Assembly: GCF_051014685.1 (NCBI RefSeq)
Contig: NC_135052.1
Coordinates: 11,429,105 to 11,493,104 of the forward strand
Source of the DNA: Ptiloglossa arizonensis
Taxonomy: Eukaryota; Arthropoda; Insecta; Hymenoptera; Colletidae
DNA: 64,000 nt
Direction: 5' to 3'
Under the pieces are notes generated by a model. That model searched no databases, was not told the origin of the DNA, and saw only the letters and a list, made by a program, of their open reading frames with translations. The translations under genes were made by a program, and so were the position numbers. Positions 45,587-56,115 of the stretch are shown in pieces (the first letter of the stretch is position 1; every line of letters begins with the position of its first letter).

Positions 45587-46383
45587 GCCTCGTGTCGTTG
45601 ATATTTTTGCAAATATGAATTTCTTTGGTAAATATACGAACCGAGTGTACACATAAAACACTGACACGCTCTTTAACAGCGGTTCCAATCCTCGTCTAAT
45701 AGCAATGATCCTCTCTACCAATGTTTCTCTGTATTTGACCAATTCGGTCTATCAGAGTTTTTAATTTTAACATACGTTTCCATTTAAGTTTGCGCTTCGT
45801 TAAGATTTTCGATTGGATTCGCATCAGGGATTTGAGATACCTTGTCCAATATTTCTCGTTCCCTACAGATGTGACTTTTGCGTTTCGGATCGTCGTCTTC
45901 TTGCAAAATCCATACGTTTTCGGTTCGAGCGAACAAACGTTTCACCGATGTAAGAAACCCCCTTTGATACAGTTCGAACGTTTACGCAACGAAGGTGTTG
46001 TATTTTTAGCAAAAAGTCCGAGGATCGCTTTATCTTGTCCGGTGGCGGTAGTTCGCTTTGAACCACGATTTGGAAAATCATCGACGCTTTTCGTTTCCCT
46101 GTACCCATCTACCCGCTTCTTGACAAACCGTGGTGACTCGTGCAAGTATTTTGCAGCACTTTTAACACTCATTTTTGTCCTTTCCGGGCGACCGCACGGG
46201 CAAACCTCCTCGAACCGTTTTGCGCGCGCAGCACTCATCGCGGAAAGATCTATTCTCGACAACGATAGAATCTAAAAGAAACTCGATCCAACGCGTGATC
46301 GAGAAGAGCGTATACGTTTACATTATCACGGTTTCCACGTCGGCGGGTGTCTAGTTTTAAAGATATCTCCAACGCGTTCTCAC
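45587..46383 (-). mobile_element. Tc1-like element, copy 2, internally deleted
   Basis: Matches copy 1 (18710-19628) from GTGTCGTTGATATTTTTG at the left to a right end that on the minus strand reads GCGTTGGAGATATC. It lacks the AT-rich insertion of copy 1 and is therefore about 120 bases shorter. The two are almost the same over 45850-46262. Confidence 0.85.
45790..46262 (-). pseudogene. Broken Tc1-type transposase in copy 2
   Basis: Same layout as copy 1: helix-turn-helix region (AAKYLHESPRFVKKRVDG), then an abrupt join into WILQEDDDPKRKSHI and PDANPIEN. The segment with the first catalytic aspartate is missing at the same place as in copy 1. This copy keeps NPIEN, the family's usual sequence, where copy 1 has NPIES, but shows additional decay after it. 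Not functional. Confidence 0.87.
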
Positions 46384-47014
46384 GGAACAGTCCGTGACCC
46401 CGAAATGGGGGATCAAAATCTAAACCAAAATTACGCTACACGTATGGTCGTTACGATCGAAACGAACTACGAAGAGACGAAATTGATCGGTCGTCGAAGC
46501 ATCGAAGCCAACAGACGCATCGTCGTTTGTAAAATCTCGATATTTCGATCGGCAGAATTTTCTATTCGGTTCCTTGAAACGAGGACAAGAGTTCCGCAGA
46601 AGCTGCAGAGGCAGAGGTATAAAATGACCGGTTACGTAATTGAACAGCGCGATTGCATACAAAGCCGCGGGACAAGTGGAAGAGAAACATATGTCGGGAT
46701 TGTTTATTCGCGTATCTCGTCCAGCTTTAAGCCGTGGCGTAGCGGAAAAATAAATATCTATCGGGCACGTGTTTATTCGGTGTTGTCGGATATCGCTGTA
46801 CACATAGCAACTTTATCGTTGTCGCTGAAACTTTCAGCCGGGTACGGGCATTTTAATGGAAACAAGGGGGATTCCTCGCTAATCGAACTCATTCCCCGTC
46901 CGCGGCAATATCGCGTGGAAAAAAGAAATCCACGATAAAACGCATGAAACGCATTAGCGAATTGAATCTAGAGAGCGGCGGGTATTCGCGGAAATAAACG
47001 TAATATTTGTCGTA

Positions 47015-47061
47015 GAACGAACCAACGAACGAACGAACGAACCAACGAAGAAACGAACGAG
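47015..47061. repeat. (CGAA)n microsatellite
   Basis: CGAA units with CCAA and AGAA interruptions. Confidence 0.93.
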
Positions 47062-47394
47062 CACCGGTGACAAAGGATTAGTTCCTGCGAGTAGACGCGA
47101 TTAAACGAACGGAATAAATGATCGCGTCCAATCGGTCTTTCTTAAAGACTTTCCCGAGACAATCGGGCGGACAGGTAGGGGGCAGGAAACTCGGTAGGAG
47201 AACGGTCTTCTAACGGCGGAAAATACGAAACCGTCAAGAAGGAAAAGGCAAATCCTCGGAAAGTTCGCGCGGAAGCGGCACGATAAAGCCGTCAATTTTC
47301 ACCCTCAATACCGTTTGTCTCGGAGAAAGAAAGGAAAGCAAGCACCACCGGGCGTGAAAAGAGCGAAAGAGAAGCTCCCGGGTTCGTCGGTGGG

Positions 47395-47421
47395 GCCGTT
47401 GCCGTTGCCGTTGCCGTTGCT
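47395..47421. repeat. (GCCGTT)n hexanucleotide tract
   Basis: Four GCCGTT units. Confidence 0.95.
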
Positions 47422-48455
47422 GGTACGGTGCGGGGGGTAGAACAAGGGGACGAGACGGACGAAAACGACGAGACGGAGGAGAACCCATCGGAAAGGAGGA
47501 GACATTTATTACGACTTTAACCGGACTTTGTGTTTATTCAGCGACTGTTGCTCTCGCTTACCTACGCCTCTTCTCCGCGGGTGAGACCCGCAACACCGAA
47601 TAGACGGACACTTCGGTACGCTCGTCGGGTTGGTTCGCGTTGCTTCCTCGATCGCGTGAAATTCTTGGCACGTAGGGTGACCATCCGACCGGCGTGGCGG
47701 TTCTTCTTCAACCCCTGTCACACGAGTCTCTTACCCCTCGCCTCGAGAGAATCTTTCACTTTATCCACCGTGGACACCGATCCGGTGAACTTTACCGACC
47801 CCCGCCCACACTCGTACCTCCGAATATCATTCCGCGAACGTCTACTTGCATCCCTTTTCGGTCTCGTCAGGAGAAACGACGTGTCCGAACGACGAGACGC
47901 TTCGAATGTTCGCCACGTCTACTTCTCGCCTCGTCAGGTCGCGGTTCTTTGATTTATCTCGATCGTACGAATCTGTCGGGGACGTTGACTTTCGCGCGAC
48001 TACTCCCCGAGAGGAACGTTTCTTCTTTCGTTTCGTATTTCTTCGTTTCAATTTTTTCTCCTCTTTTCTTTCGCGTTTTATTTCGCAGGAACTAATCCTT
48101 CGTGTACGCGTACACAGCGTTTGTTAACGGTTCGCGGCTGGGCTGGATCAACGCGGTGGACTGCCGACGGATTCGACTTATTTTTGTATCTAAAACAGGC
48201 TCGTATTATCAATTGGCAATAACAAGCCCGGTGCCTAGATTCTACGCTGAAATTGATCGCCCGGATCTCGAAAGTACCAGTTTGCATCGCTCTGTTGTTG
48301 TTGGAATACGGACAAGAGGAAAGTAGACCGAGTTGTTACGCGACAGTGTAATATATTTCGGTGGCGGTTTCTTGCGCAACGTTGGTAGAAATTTAATCGA
48401 CGACAGCGTCGAGTAACGAGACCGACAATAACGAAGACGATCCAGACCAACGATA

Positions 48456-48700
48456 CATCGTACTATAAACGATCGATGAAACTGTACCAATCGTAGAATT
48501 ATTCGCACGAATTGTCCACAAGTTTACAAATTTACAAATACTTCTACCCGACTTGTTAGATATCCTCGTTTTTCTCTTTTTTTTGGAGAAAGTGTATCTG
48601 CATTCTGTCTACGCGTTTCGAACTTGTATGCCGTATTTGAAATATTCTTTGTGCATTGTTTACCAAAGGACGTCAATCTGTATTGATAATAATAATAATA
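48456..48700 (+). repeat. Dispersed repeat family D, copy 1
   Basis: It shares with 58361-58634 the ordered words CATCGTACT, TGTACCAATCGTA, ACAAGTTTACAAATTTAC, ATACTTCTACCC, GTATCTGCATTCT, TACCAAAGGACGTC and a terminal AATAATAATA tract. It ends exactly where a family A element begins, as does copy 2. No coding capacity. Confidence 0.85.
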
Positions 48701-48890
48701 AGTTGCTCGATAAGTTTCGTCGTTCGATAAGAAACGATTTTTATTTTTCTAAAGACGGTTTTTCTACCGTTCGACGAACATACGCAAAGTTTCGCGCAGA
48801 TCCGTCGACTCGTTCGTATATTCGTTCAAAGTCGAAGAGTCGCAGTATTTCTTTACAATGGAAAAAACGACGAAACTTATCGAACAACCT
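48701..48890 (+). mobile_element. Family A mariner-type MITE, copy 3 (best preserved)
   Basis: The left end AGTTGCTCGATAAGTTTCGT and the right end, on the minus strand, AGGTTGTTCGATAAGTTTCG are clear inverted repeats. The interior has GTCGACTCGTTCGTATATTC and GCAGTATTTCTTTACAATGG. The ATG there opens onto AAAAAACGACG and passes straight into the right end. This indicates a mariner derivative deleted for nearly all of its transposase. Confidence 0.88.
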
Positions 48891-49272
48891 AAAAGACGAG
48901 AAAACGACACGTGGGTCAAGGCAATCGGTCTAATAAAAAAACGTTAATTTACGTACACGAGATGCATCTCAACATCGGCGTTGTTTCCCTCGAATTCAAA
49001 TACAAACGCGTGAAAATCTAATTTCGCTAAAGTACGCGAACATTATAGAAATTTCCAATTATTTTCCACACGGAACACACTGTTTACCGTTTCCTCGAAC
49101 GCTCGAGAATCGTCGAGCGACATCTTGGTAAAAATTGGATCGCGAGCAACGAACGTTGTAAAAGGCGAGAGCAATTTCAAACGTTGTAAAAGACAAAGAG
49201 CAATTTCACCGGTGGAAATTCTATCCATATTCCTGTAAGAAAAATCATCGGATTCGGCCGACTGCCACAAGG

Positions 49273-49304
49273 AGAGAGAGAGAAAGATAGAGAGAAAGAG
49301 AGAA
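49273..49304. repeat. (GA)n microsatellite
   Basis: GA units interrupted by AAGATA. Confidence 0.92.
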
Positions 49305-50756
49305 TCTACTGCGATCGCGCGGTAACCCGAGGACCGCGGTGTTGGATTGCACCTGCACGAATTGCATCACTGGCAGCTGACTCGATATTTTCGTGCGTAG
49401 CGTTGAGCGGTACGATCGAATCCACCGCGAGATGGTCAGCGAAATCGATGACTACGATGGTTAAGGGAAAAACGATCCGGTCACGTAGACCGGTTCCTCG
49501 GGATGTAAACATCGTTGGAAAACGAACGGAACGAAGCACACGAGGCATCGGGCGCGGGAACCCGAGACTCGGCGCTACCGCGCCGTGGCTTCGTAAGAAG
49601 AAGCAAAGTAAAGACAATCGCGCACAATTGGCACATGAAATTTAAAGAAGCAAGGGCGAGGCGGCGCGGGCGAAAGGGCCGGTCGCTCACTCAATATACC
49701 CACGGTGTTCGAGCCCTTATTCTTTTCTCTTCCTTCCAGCTCGCTGAAAATTTACATTTCCTCCCTCCTGCTGGAACTGTCTGTTTATCCCGCTTTCTTT
49801 TAAAGAGCCGCTGGTGGCTATCCCCTTCCACGTTTCTCGAACCCCTGAGTTCTAACCCATCGCCCGCTGGAATTCACTCTTTTCTCTCGTTTCTCTTCGA
49901 CTGCTCTCCCCCGGTTTCTCTCCTTTTCTTTTTTTATTTCGCTCTTTCTCTCTCCTTCCAACGTCGTCGTTCCTCCACGAACCCGCAGCACCTCGTCTTC
50001 CGCTATACAGAGAGACGATCCTCCATTTACGGCGAGATTACGCTTCGTTGGCCGATAATCGAAAATATGCCATCGAACAACGCCCCGGAATTATTTGTAG
50101 CGACTACTCCCTCCGCCCGTCACCGTTCCTTCCTGTCGGTGATGAGAGACAATCGGGCGCGAAAGAGGGTCGAAAGATCGCGGCTCCTCGAGGATCGTCT
50201 CGCGTTCGCCGAAAGGGTCCATCTCTCTCTTTTTTATTTCCTTCGTGGAATCCGCGAGTGTTTCACGGTACGCTACCGGAACCATGATTCCGTCCAGCGA
50301 TTTCGGAGCGGAACGCGACGCAAACCTCACGAGTACACCGGGAGTAACCCGCGACTCGACGTAGCGTCTTTCTTTCTTTCTTTTTTCTTTTTTTTTTATT
50401 TTAATTTACCGAAGGGTAGCTCCCCGGCATTACTTTTCGAAAGTTTCCACGGCGGACCGCTCCGACGGGGTTTATTAAAACATTCAATTTCGTATATTAC
50501 GCATTCGTTACTCTTATCTCGAGGAACGGAGGGTTGCGTTCGGTCGGGCGCGGGGGTTGGATCGTCTCGAATCGGGACGTGTCATTTCGAAAACGTCGCT
50601 CAATAAACGAAAGAGGGATCAGCATTCGCGGCGGGCCGTAATCCATGGATCAGATGCCGAAATCAGCGGGTAATTGACGCAATTTCTTTCCCCTACTCGC
50701 CACCCACCCCCACCGCCGACACTCTCGAAGGATTTCGCTCGGTGTAAGCTCGAGAC

Positions 50757-50800
50757 GAGACAGAGAGACAGAGAGAGGGAGAGAGAGAGAGAGAGACACG
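50757..50800. repeat. (GA)n microsatellite
   Basis: GA units with GACA and GGGA interruptions. Confidence 0.92.
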
Positions 50801-52912
50801 GAGGAAATCGAGGACGGAGGAGACAAAAAGAAGAGAAAGAAGAAAAGTAACTGCGAGCGAAAAGGATAGACCAGACCACAATCTCTTTTTCTCGAGTTTC
50901 AGTTCCCGCGAGTCGGTGGCGGGTTTTAGCGAAGGCTCTCAAAGCCAGCCAAGTCTCTCGCTCGCTCGCGGAAGAAGCGAACCTTTAATAAAGAGCTTAA
51001 GCGAGCTAAATAGAAACATTTTTCCGTCGGCTTGACTCGGCTTGCTTCCCGAGTCTTGGCTCCGTTGCAATGAAATGAGTCGCGGCTGCTCGTGCATAAG
51101 TAATCCGCAGATGAAGGTATCTCCAACCCCTATTCCGTCACCCCCCTCGGCCTCGGGAGCTTCCACTGGAAGAGCTACTGCGTCGACGTATATCGGCCCT
51201 CTCGATCTTTAAAAATCAACCGTGGACTCTATATATTTCTATCCAACCGAGCTTCCAGGTGAGATCACCGTGGAATTTCTTTTAATTCGCTCGCGTTCGC
51301 GACACCCGTACGTCTACCATCGCGCTCTCTTCGTCGAGTGTTTTTTTCATTTTCGATGATCGGGTTCGCGGAGTCTGCGCGAGAATGCCAACGTTTCACA
51401 CGGGTTTCGAATCCGTTTCCACGGAATTGCGAGCCGATGCCACGATGAAACAATCCTGAAAGGATCTGTGGGGTCTTTCGACCGTCTTTCTCTGAATTGT
51501 TACGTTGAACATCAGACGAGAAAGAAATGTGAATATTGTATTGTTTTGTCCGATTAAATTTCCCTGAATGGAATTTTGTACGATTCGAGTTTCGGAGATC
51601 TCGTTAGTTTTGTACTACGAGCAAAACAACGTAGTCTTGTAGCAAAATTAATTCATTCGAACAGGAACAAATGTATACGCGTACTGGAAGTTTGATTAGT
51701 TTTATCGAGAGTAGATGTATCGCGTCGTCAAATATTTCGAGCGTTAGCGGACGTACGTATATTCGCGATGCAACGTGCAAGTGTGATTCTCGATTGCATC
51801 TTTGCACGATGCATACACGCATACGCGTGTATCGTCGGATTCTTCGAGCAGTCTGCGACGACCAATTGTTCGAACGACCCACGGTCGAGCCCAGACACAC
51901 GAGGTTCACATCTGTTCGAGCACCCCTGTTTATGGTATCGTCTACGATAAAGTAATTTTCGAAGCCCGAGAATTCGCGGTCCCGGTCTGCCTACTCTTCG
52001 TCGCAAGAAATGTGTCAGAAATCCGATATCGTTGCTTTTACAACCGGTGAATATTGCAAAGTTGAATATAATTCTCTTCTTCGCGAAATAAACGTTTCCT
52101 CTGGTTCGTGCAGAGTTACGTAACGCGTGTAATAGTCGGACTAGATACTCGTTGGAAAGATTCGATCGAAGAAAGGGGGACGGCTGCAAAAATTATGAAA
52201 ATTGCGCACACTTCCGCGTGAACGTGCGTATTTGAATAAATACGGTCGGCCAGGATGAAATACAAAGCGTTCGCGTTCGTAATTACAGTTTTTATTTACG
52301 TTATCTGCTGCACATGAACGTGTACGAGAACGCTCGAAACGTTCGCGACCAATGGTAAGCCGAGTGCTTTTGTCGCGATACGATCTCACTACTCGAATCG
52401 AGATGATAATAATTGGCAGTATGACGCATATCGTCGCGATTATAAGGCGTATCTTCGCGAGTTTAAAATTTCGTTATCCAAAAAATAAACACCTACCGTG
52501 CAATTACACCAGCGACTGCATTCGTGTTTCGCGTGAATTGTTACGCACAAACGTTCTTACGTATAAGTGTCGTCGTGTCGACGATCGTATCGTTACTCGT
52601 TACGTCGTTTGGAAATAATTGTAAAAATTTGTCAATATCCGCGCGAAAGAGTGTCGACTTCGAGCGGTACACGCGAAGAATCGAAGCTGTTACGAGTTTT
52701 CGGTTTCTGATTCGCGAGAAGCGAATCATTGGATGATCATTGTTATGTAGATAGTATCTTTAAAGTATTTGAGCGAAATTTGCAAAATTAACGGTGATGT
52801 GGAAGCTTCAAACTCGAGTACCTACGAAGTTTATAGAACTTTACTTTCAATTTTTGTTCCTTCGTCGGTGCACGTGTTATTCGCAAAACGTGGATTGGGT
52901 ACAATACGTTAA

Positions 52913-53320
52913 GGGTAAGTCTCGTTAAGTCTCGCTAAAGTCGTTTGTTTGGATAAAAATGATTGCTTCTCCTTCAAACTTTTTGACGATTATTAAAATT
53001 TTCGAAAAATACTACGCTACGTTTTAGATAATAATCCCTGGTTTACGAATCGACATTTTTTCATTTCAAACCTTCCAATTCTTGTCAAGTGTAACAACCA
53101 ACGAACAACGTTCAACCAGAGAGAGTTCTCCGAACAGCGATTAACTTCGTCATTTTCTACGATTCTCACTTTCGCAAAATTGTAAAACAAAGTTAAAAGT
53201 TACGTCTACATTCTCCGAAAAGGACTAAATGTTTCGTTTGGTAACCGGTCGGATAGAAAAATTCGCAAAATGTACCCATTTTCTGACGTCTGAGAAAACG
53301 TCCCCTCGAAGCGAACAAGT
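52913..53320 (+). repeat. Dispersed repeat family C, copy 2
   Basis: It has AATACGTT (52913), AAAGTCGTTTGTTTGG (52937), AAAATTTTCGAAAAATACTA, GTTTACGAATCGACATTTTT, AACCTTCCAATTCTTGTCAA and TTCGCAAAATGTACCCATTT in the same order as copy 1. Confidence 0.85.
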
Positions 53321-54475
53321 ACGAGACCTAAACGAAGTAACAATTCGGTACGAAATTCGGCGCGCGTCGTTCATTCGCCGATCTTGAAGCGGGTCGAGAA
53401 GAATCTTTAATCATCGCGTTAGATTTCCAACGGAACGCGTTTCCTCCCGACGTTTCGTGGAACGGAATCCATGTGTCGGTTTTGAAAGCGTCGTAGGTGG
53501 AGGGATCGTGGCGGTTGGTCGTTTATGGCTGAAGCCGTTCGCGATGGGGGAAGGATTCGGTAATTATTCGCCATAGGCTTGAAAAATTGCCACCTAATCC
53601 CGAAATCGATAGTCCCGGCAGAGAACGCGCGAGTATAAGGAACACCCTCTCCGCGCTTCGTATCAGTCTTTTTTTTTTTTCAGCCCCCTCGGCACGACGT
53701 AGATACGGGGTTGGGGACCCGGTGGTTGCTCGGCTTTTTTTCTTTTTTCTCTCGTCGAGGACGACGCCCCACCGGCGTCGACCGTATTATGAAAATAATG
53801 TATCGATATCGTAATAAGGGAATGATTGGATACGTCGACGCTGATATATTCATCGGCATCCCCTAAATTCACCCGTTCCCGGTCGCCTCGCCATCACCGT
53901 CGTTTCGCATTCGCGTGGACTATTATTCATACAACGTACGGGGCTTTGCGAGGTGTCTGGGTTATATCTTCGGGACGGTAAAGCGCCATTTTTTCGATGA
54001 GACATTGCGGTTATAACGAAAGATGGAGAAGCGTAGGAATATCTTCCACGGGTGCTGGTGCACGGGAAACAAATATTCCGGAACCACGGCGATATCGAAA
54101 ATATTTCTTCCATCGTCGCTCGCAACGTTCCTCTCGTACATCCGAGACGCGGTTCTTTTCCCGAAACGGAGACACGCGCGTTAATTCGTCCGTAATCGAA
54201 ACGCGTACATTCGCGTAACCTTACACCGACTGACTTCGGAGTGTCCGATACATAATGAACGACGCAACCGTGGCGCACACCGCCGTCTAGAAACCTACAA
54301 ATCAGAAATTCGTGTCAACGAAACTAACTCGTCTGGGTACCTTCGTTCCTACCGAGGATTCTTCCTTGACGTCGCGCCCTTACGCCCCCCTGCCCCCGGT
54401 GTGTCTGCTTCTAACGTCGCAACATTCGTACGGCGTGCACGTACACCGACCACCGGATTAAACGGAGAACGAACG
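53321..54475. other. Unique sequence; nothing firm
   Basis: A poly(T) run lies at 53670-53680 and T-rich strip at 53735-53752. A 142-codon minus-strand frame (53850-54278) is unrecognised and arginine- and serine-rich. Confidence 0.35.
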
Positions 54476-54522
54476 ATCCACCACCACCACCACCACCACC
54501 ACCACCACCGCCGCCGCCGCCC
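54476..54522. repeat. (CCA)n/(CCG)n trinucleotide tract
   Basis: About ten CCA units followed by four CCG units. On the minus strand this reads as poly-Trp in one frame, which is an artefact. Confidence 0.96.
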
Positions 54523-54659
54523 TCCGCTTCTCTTTTCCAGCCCCCGGTAATCGGCTCGTCTCGCGATCTCGCGGACGATGTATAATTTATAAAACGGCAT
54601 TAAATTGTCTATGTCGCTCGGTTTCTAGCTCGCGACGCTTCGCTGCTCTATTCGACGAG

Positions 54660-54852
54660 GTACATACATACATACACCCGTACATACATATACATATGCA
54701 TACGTACACGTATACATACGTACCCGTATACATAATTATACATATACATACGTACACGTATACATACATATGCATATACATAAATATACATTCATATACA
54801 CATATACATATATACACATGCATATACATACGTACACACACATATATACAAG
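54660..54852. repeat. CATA/CGTA compound microsatellite, alternating purine-pyrimidine
   Basis: About 190 bases made almost entirely of ACAT, ATAC, GTAC and GCAT words. Purine and pyrimidine alternate with few breaks. Confidence 0.93.
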
Positions 54853-55450
54853 GATGGCACGTGGGTTTGGACGAGTGGGGGAGAAAGGACATATTAGCTC
54901 GACTTAAGGCGTGGCATAATGATCTCGAGGCGAAACCGTCTTATTCCGAGGTCGGTGGCTCGTGCAGCGAACAGGGTGGCGAGGTGGGGTCGGTTCGACG
55001 GGGTGGTTTCGTGGGGGTTGTGGGCACTCGGGCGAAAATAAGTGCGAGTTTCAGCCACCGCTGATTGCGAACCGTGACTCTTCGCGATGCTCCGCCGCAG
55101 TATAAAGTAATGTCTCCGCAGAGGAGAAAGAGGGGCACGCGAGAGGGTAAGGCTGAACGCGGCGGGCCCGGAGGTTGGAGGGTAAGCTTTAAAATCGGCG
55201 TCAAACGCGAAGAGGGCCACCCTCGCCCGCAAATTTTTATTCATTGACACTACACGGCTGAGCACCCTCCAACCGCGAACGACCGAAAGACGGAGGTGGC
55301 TCGAGTGCTTCGGTTTTTCTTCGGTCTCGTTGCGAGATATCGGGAACCCTCGTTTCTTTTTTCTTTTTTTTTTTTTATCGTCGTCGTTGTTCGGGTTGCG
55401 CGCAACAACTCTTCCGTCAACGTTACTCGCTCGATGACAAGCGCCTCCAG
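54853..55450. other. GC-rich unique sequence
   Basis: G-rich at 54955-55030 and a poly(T) run at 55363-55377. No gene is supported. Confidence 0.35.
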
Positions 55451-55636
55451 CTCGTCTTCGTCTCTCGATCGAGCGGTTATAGGGGGACACCTCTCCGAGG
55501 GGTCAGCAAATGGGTAAATTTTGCGAATTTTTTCTCCAAGTAATTACCACATGAACGAAAGAGTCTTTTTCGGAGAATGTGGATGTAACTCTCAGCTTCG
55601 ATTTACAATTTTACGGTAGTTAAAATCGGACAATGG
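55451..55636 (-). repeat. Partial family C copy, tandemly duplicated with the next
   Basis: Begins CTCGTCTTCGTCTCTCGATC, which recurs at 55637, 186 bases on. Both carry GGGTAAATTTTGCGAATTTT and CGGAGAATGTGGATGTAACT. It represents only the right-hand part of family C, inverted. The duplication includes non-family flank, so it happened after insertion. Confidence 0.85.
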
Positions 55637-56115
55637 CTCGTCTTCGTCTCTCGATCGAGCGATTAAGGGGGAACACCACTCCTAGGGGTCAGAAAATGGG
55701 TAAATTTTGCGAATTTTTTCTCCAAGTAATTACCAAACGAACGAAAGAGTCTTTTTCGGAGAATGTGGATGTAACTTTCAACTTCGATTTACAATTTTTC
55801 GGAAGTTAACATCGGACAAAATGGCGATGTTATTCGCTATTCACAGAACCCCTTCTGGTGAAACATTGTTTGCTGTTTGTCACTTCCCAAGAAGTGGGAG
55901 GTTCGAGATAAAAAATTATCGTCGATTCGTAGACTAGAGATTATTGTCTAAAATGTAGCGCAGGATTTTTCGAAAAGTTTAATAATCGTAGAAATGGTCA
56001 AAGTTCGAAGAAAGGACAATCGTTACGATCCAAAGAAACGACTTTAAAAGTGTATAAAAAATTTAATAATTAACGTATTACAAGAATCGTAGAATATTCT
56101 ATGCAGAATATTCAT
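55637..56115 (-). repeat. Dispersed repeat family C, copy 3 (inverted)
   Basis: Read on the minus strand it contains ATTCTGCATAGAATATTCTA, AATACGTT, AAAGTCGTTTC, CTACGAATCGACGATAATTT, AATGTTTCACCAGAAGG, TGTGAATAGCGAATAAC and AAATTCGCAAAATTTACCCA. The similarity to copy 1 extends further left than in copy 2. Confidence 0.85.

Larger units (their letters stand above)
46384..48455. other. Unique sequence with two microsatellites
   Basis: A 177-codon + strand frame (46405-46938) has balanced composition but no domain. A good acceptor-like CGTTTTATTTCGCAG lies at 48087 with a 44-codon frame after it and no donor. A minus-strand donor-like GCGTAG|GTAAGC is near 47560. None can be assembled into a gene. 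Confidence 0.3.
48891..52912. other. Long unique interval
   Basis: About 4 kb without a supported gene. It contains (GA)n tracts (listed), a 363-codon + strand frame (49515-50606) that is low complexity in places, an unpaired CCAG|GTGAGA at 51260, and a less CGA-rich block at 50890-51190. The 51.6-52.7 kb part is AT-rich with nothing recognised. Confidence 0.35.

Noticed and set aside
45502..45780. Possibility that Tc1 copy 2 is a segmental duplicate of copy 1 with flanks
   Set aside because: Sequences outside the element ends do not match the flanks of copy 1.
48088..48220. 44-codon frame after a good acceptor
   Set aside because: No donor or upstream exon, and the peptide is unrecognised.
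49515..50606. A 363-codon + strand open frame
   Set aside because: No recognisable domain, phenylalanine- and serine-rich stretches come from TTTC-rich tracts, and no splice or expression-type signal supports it.
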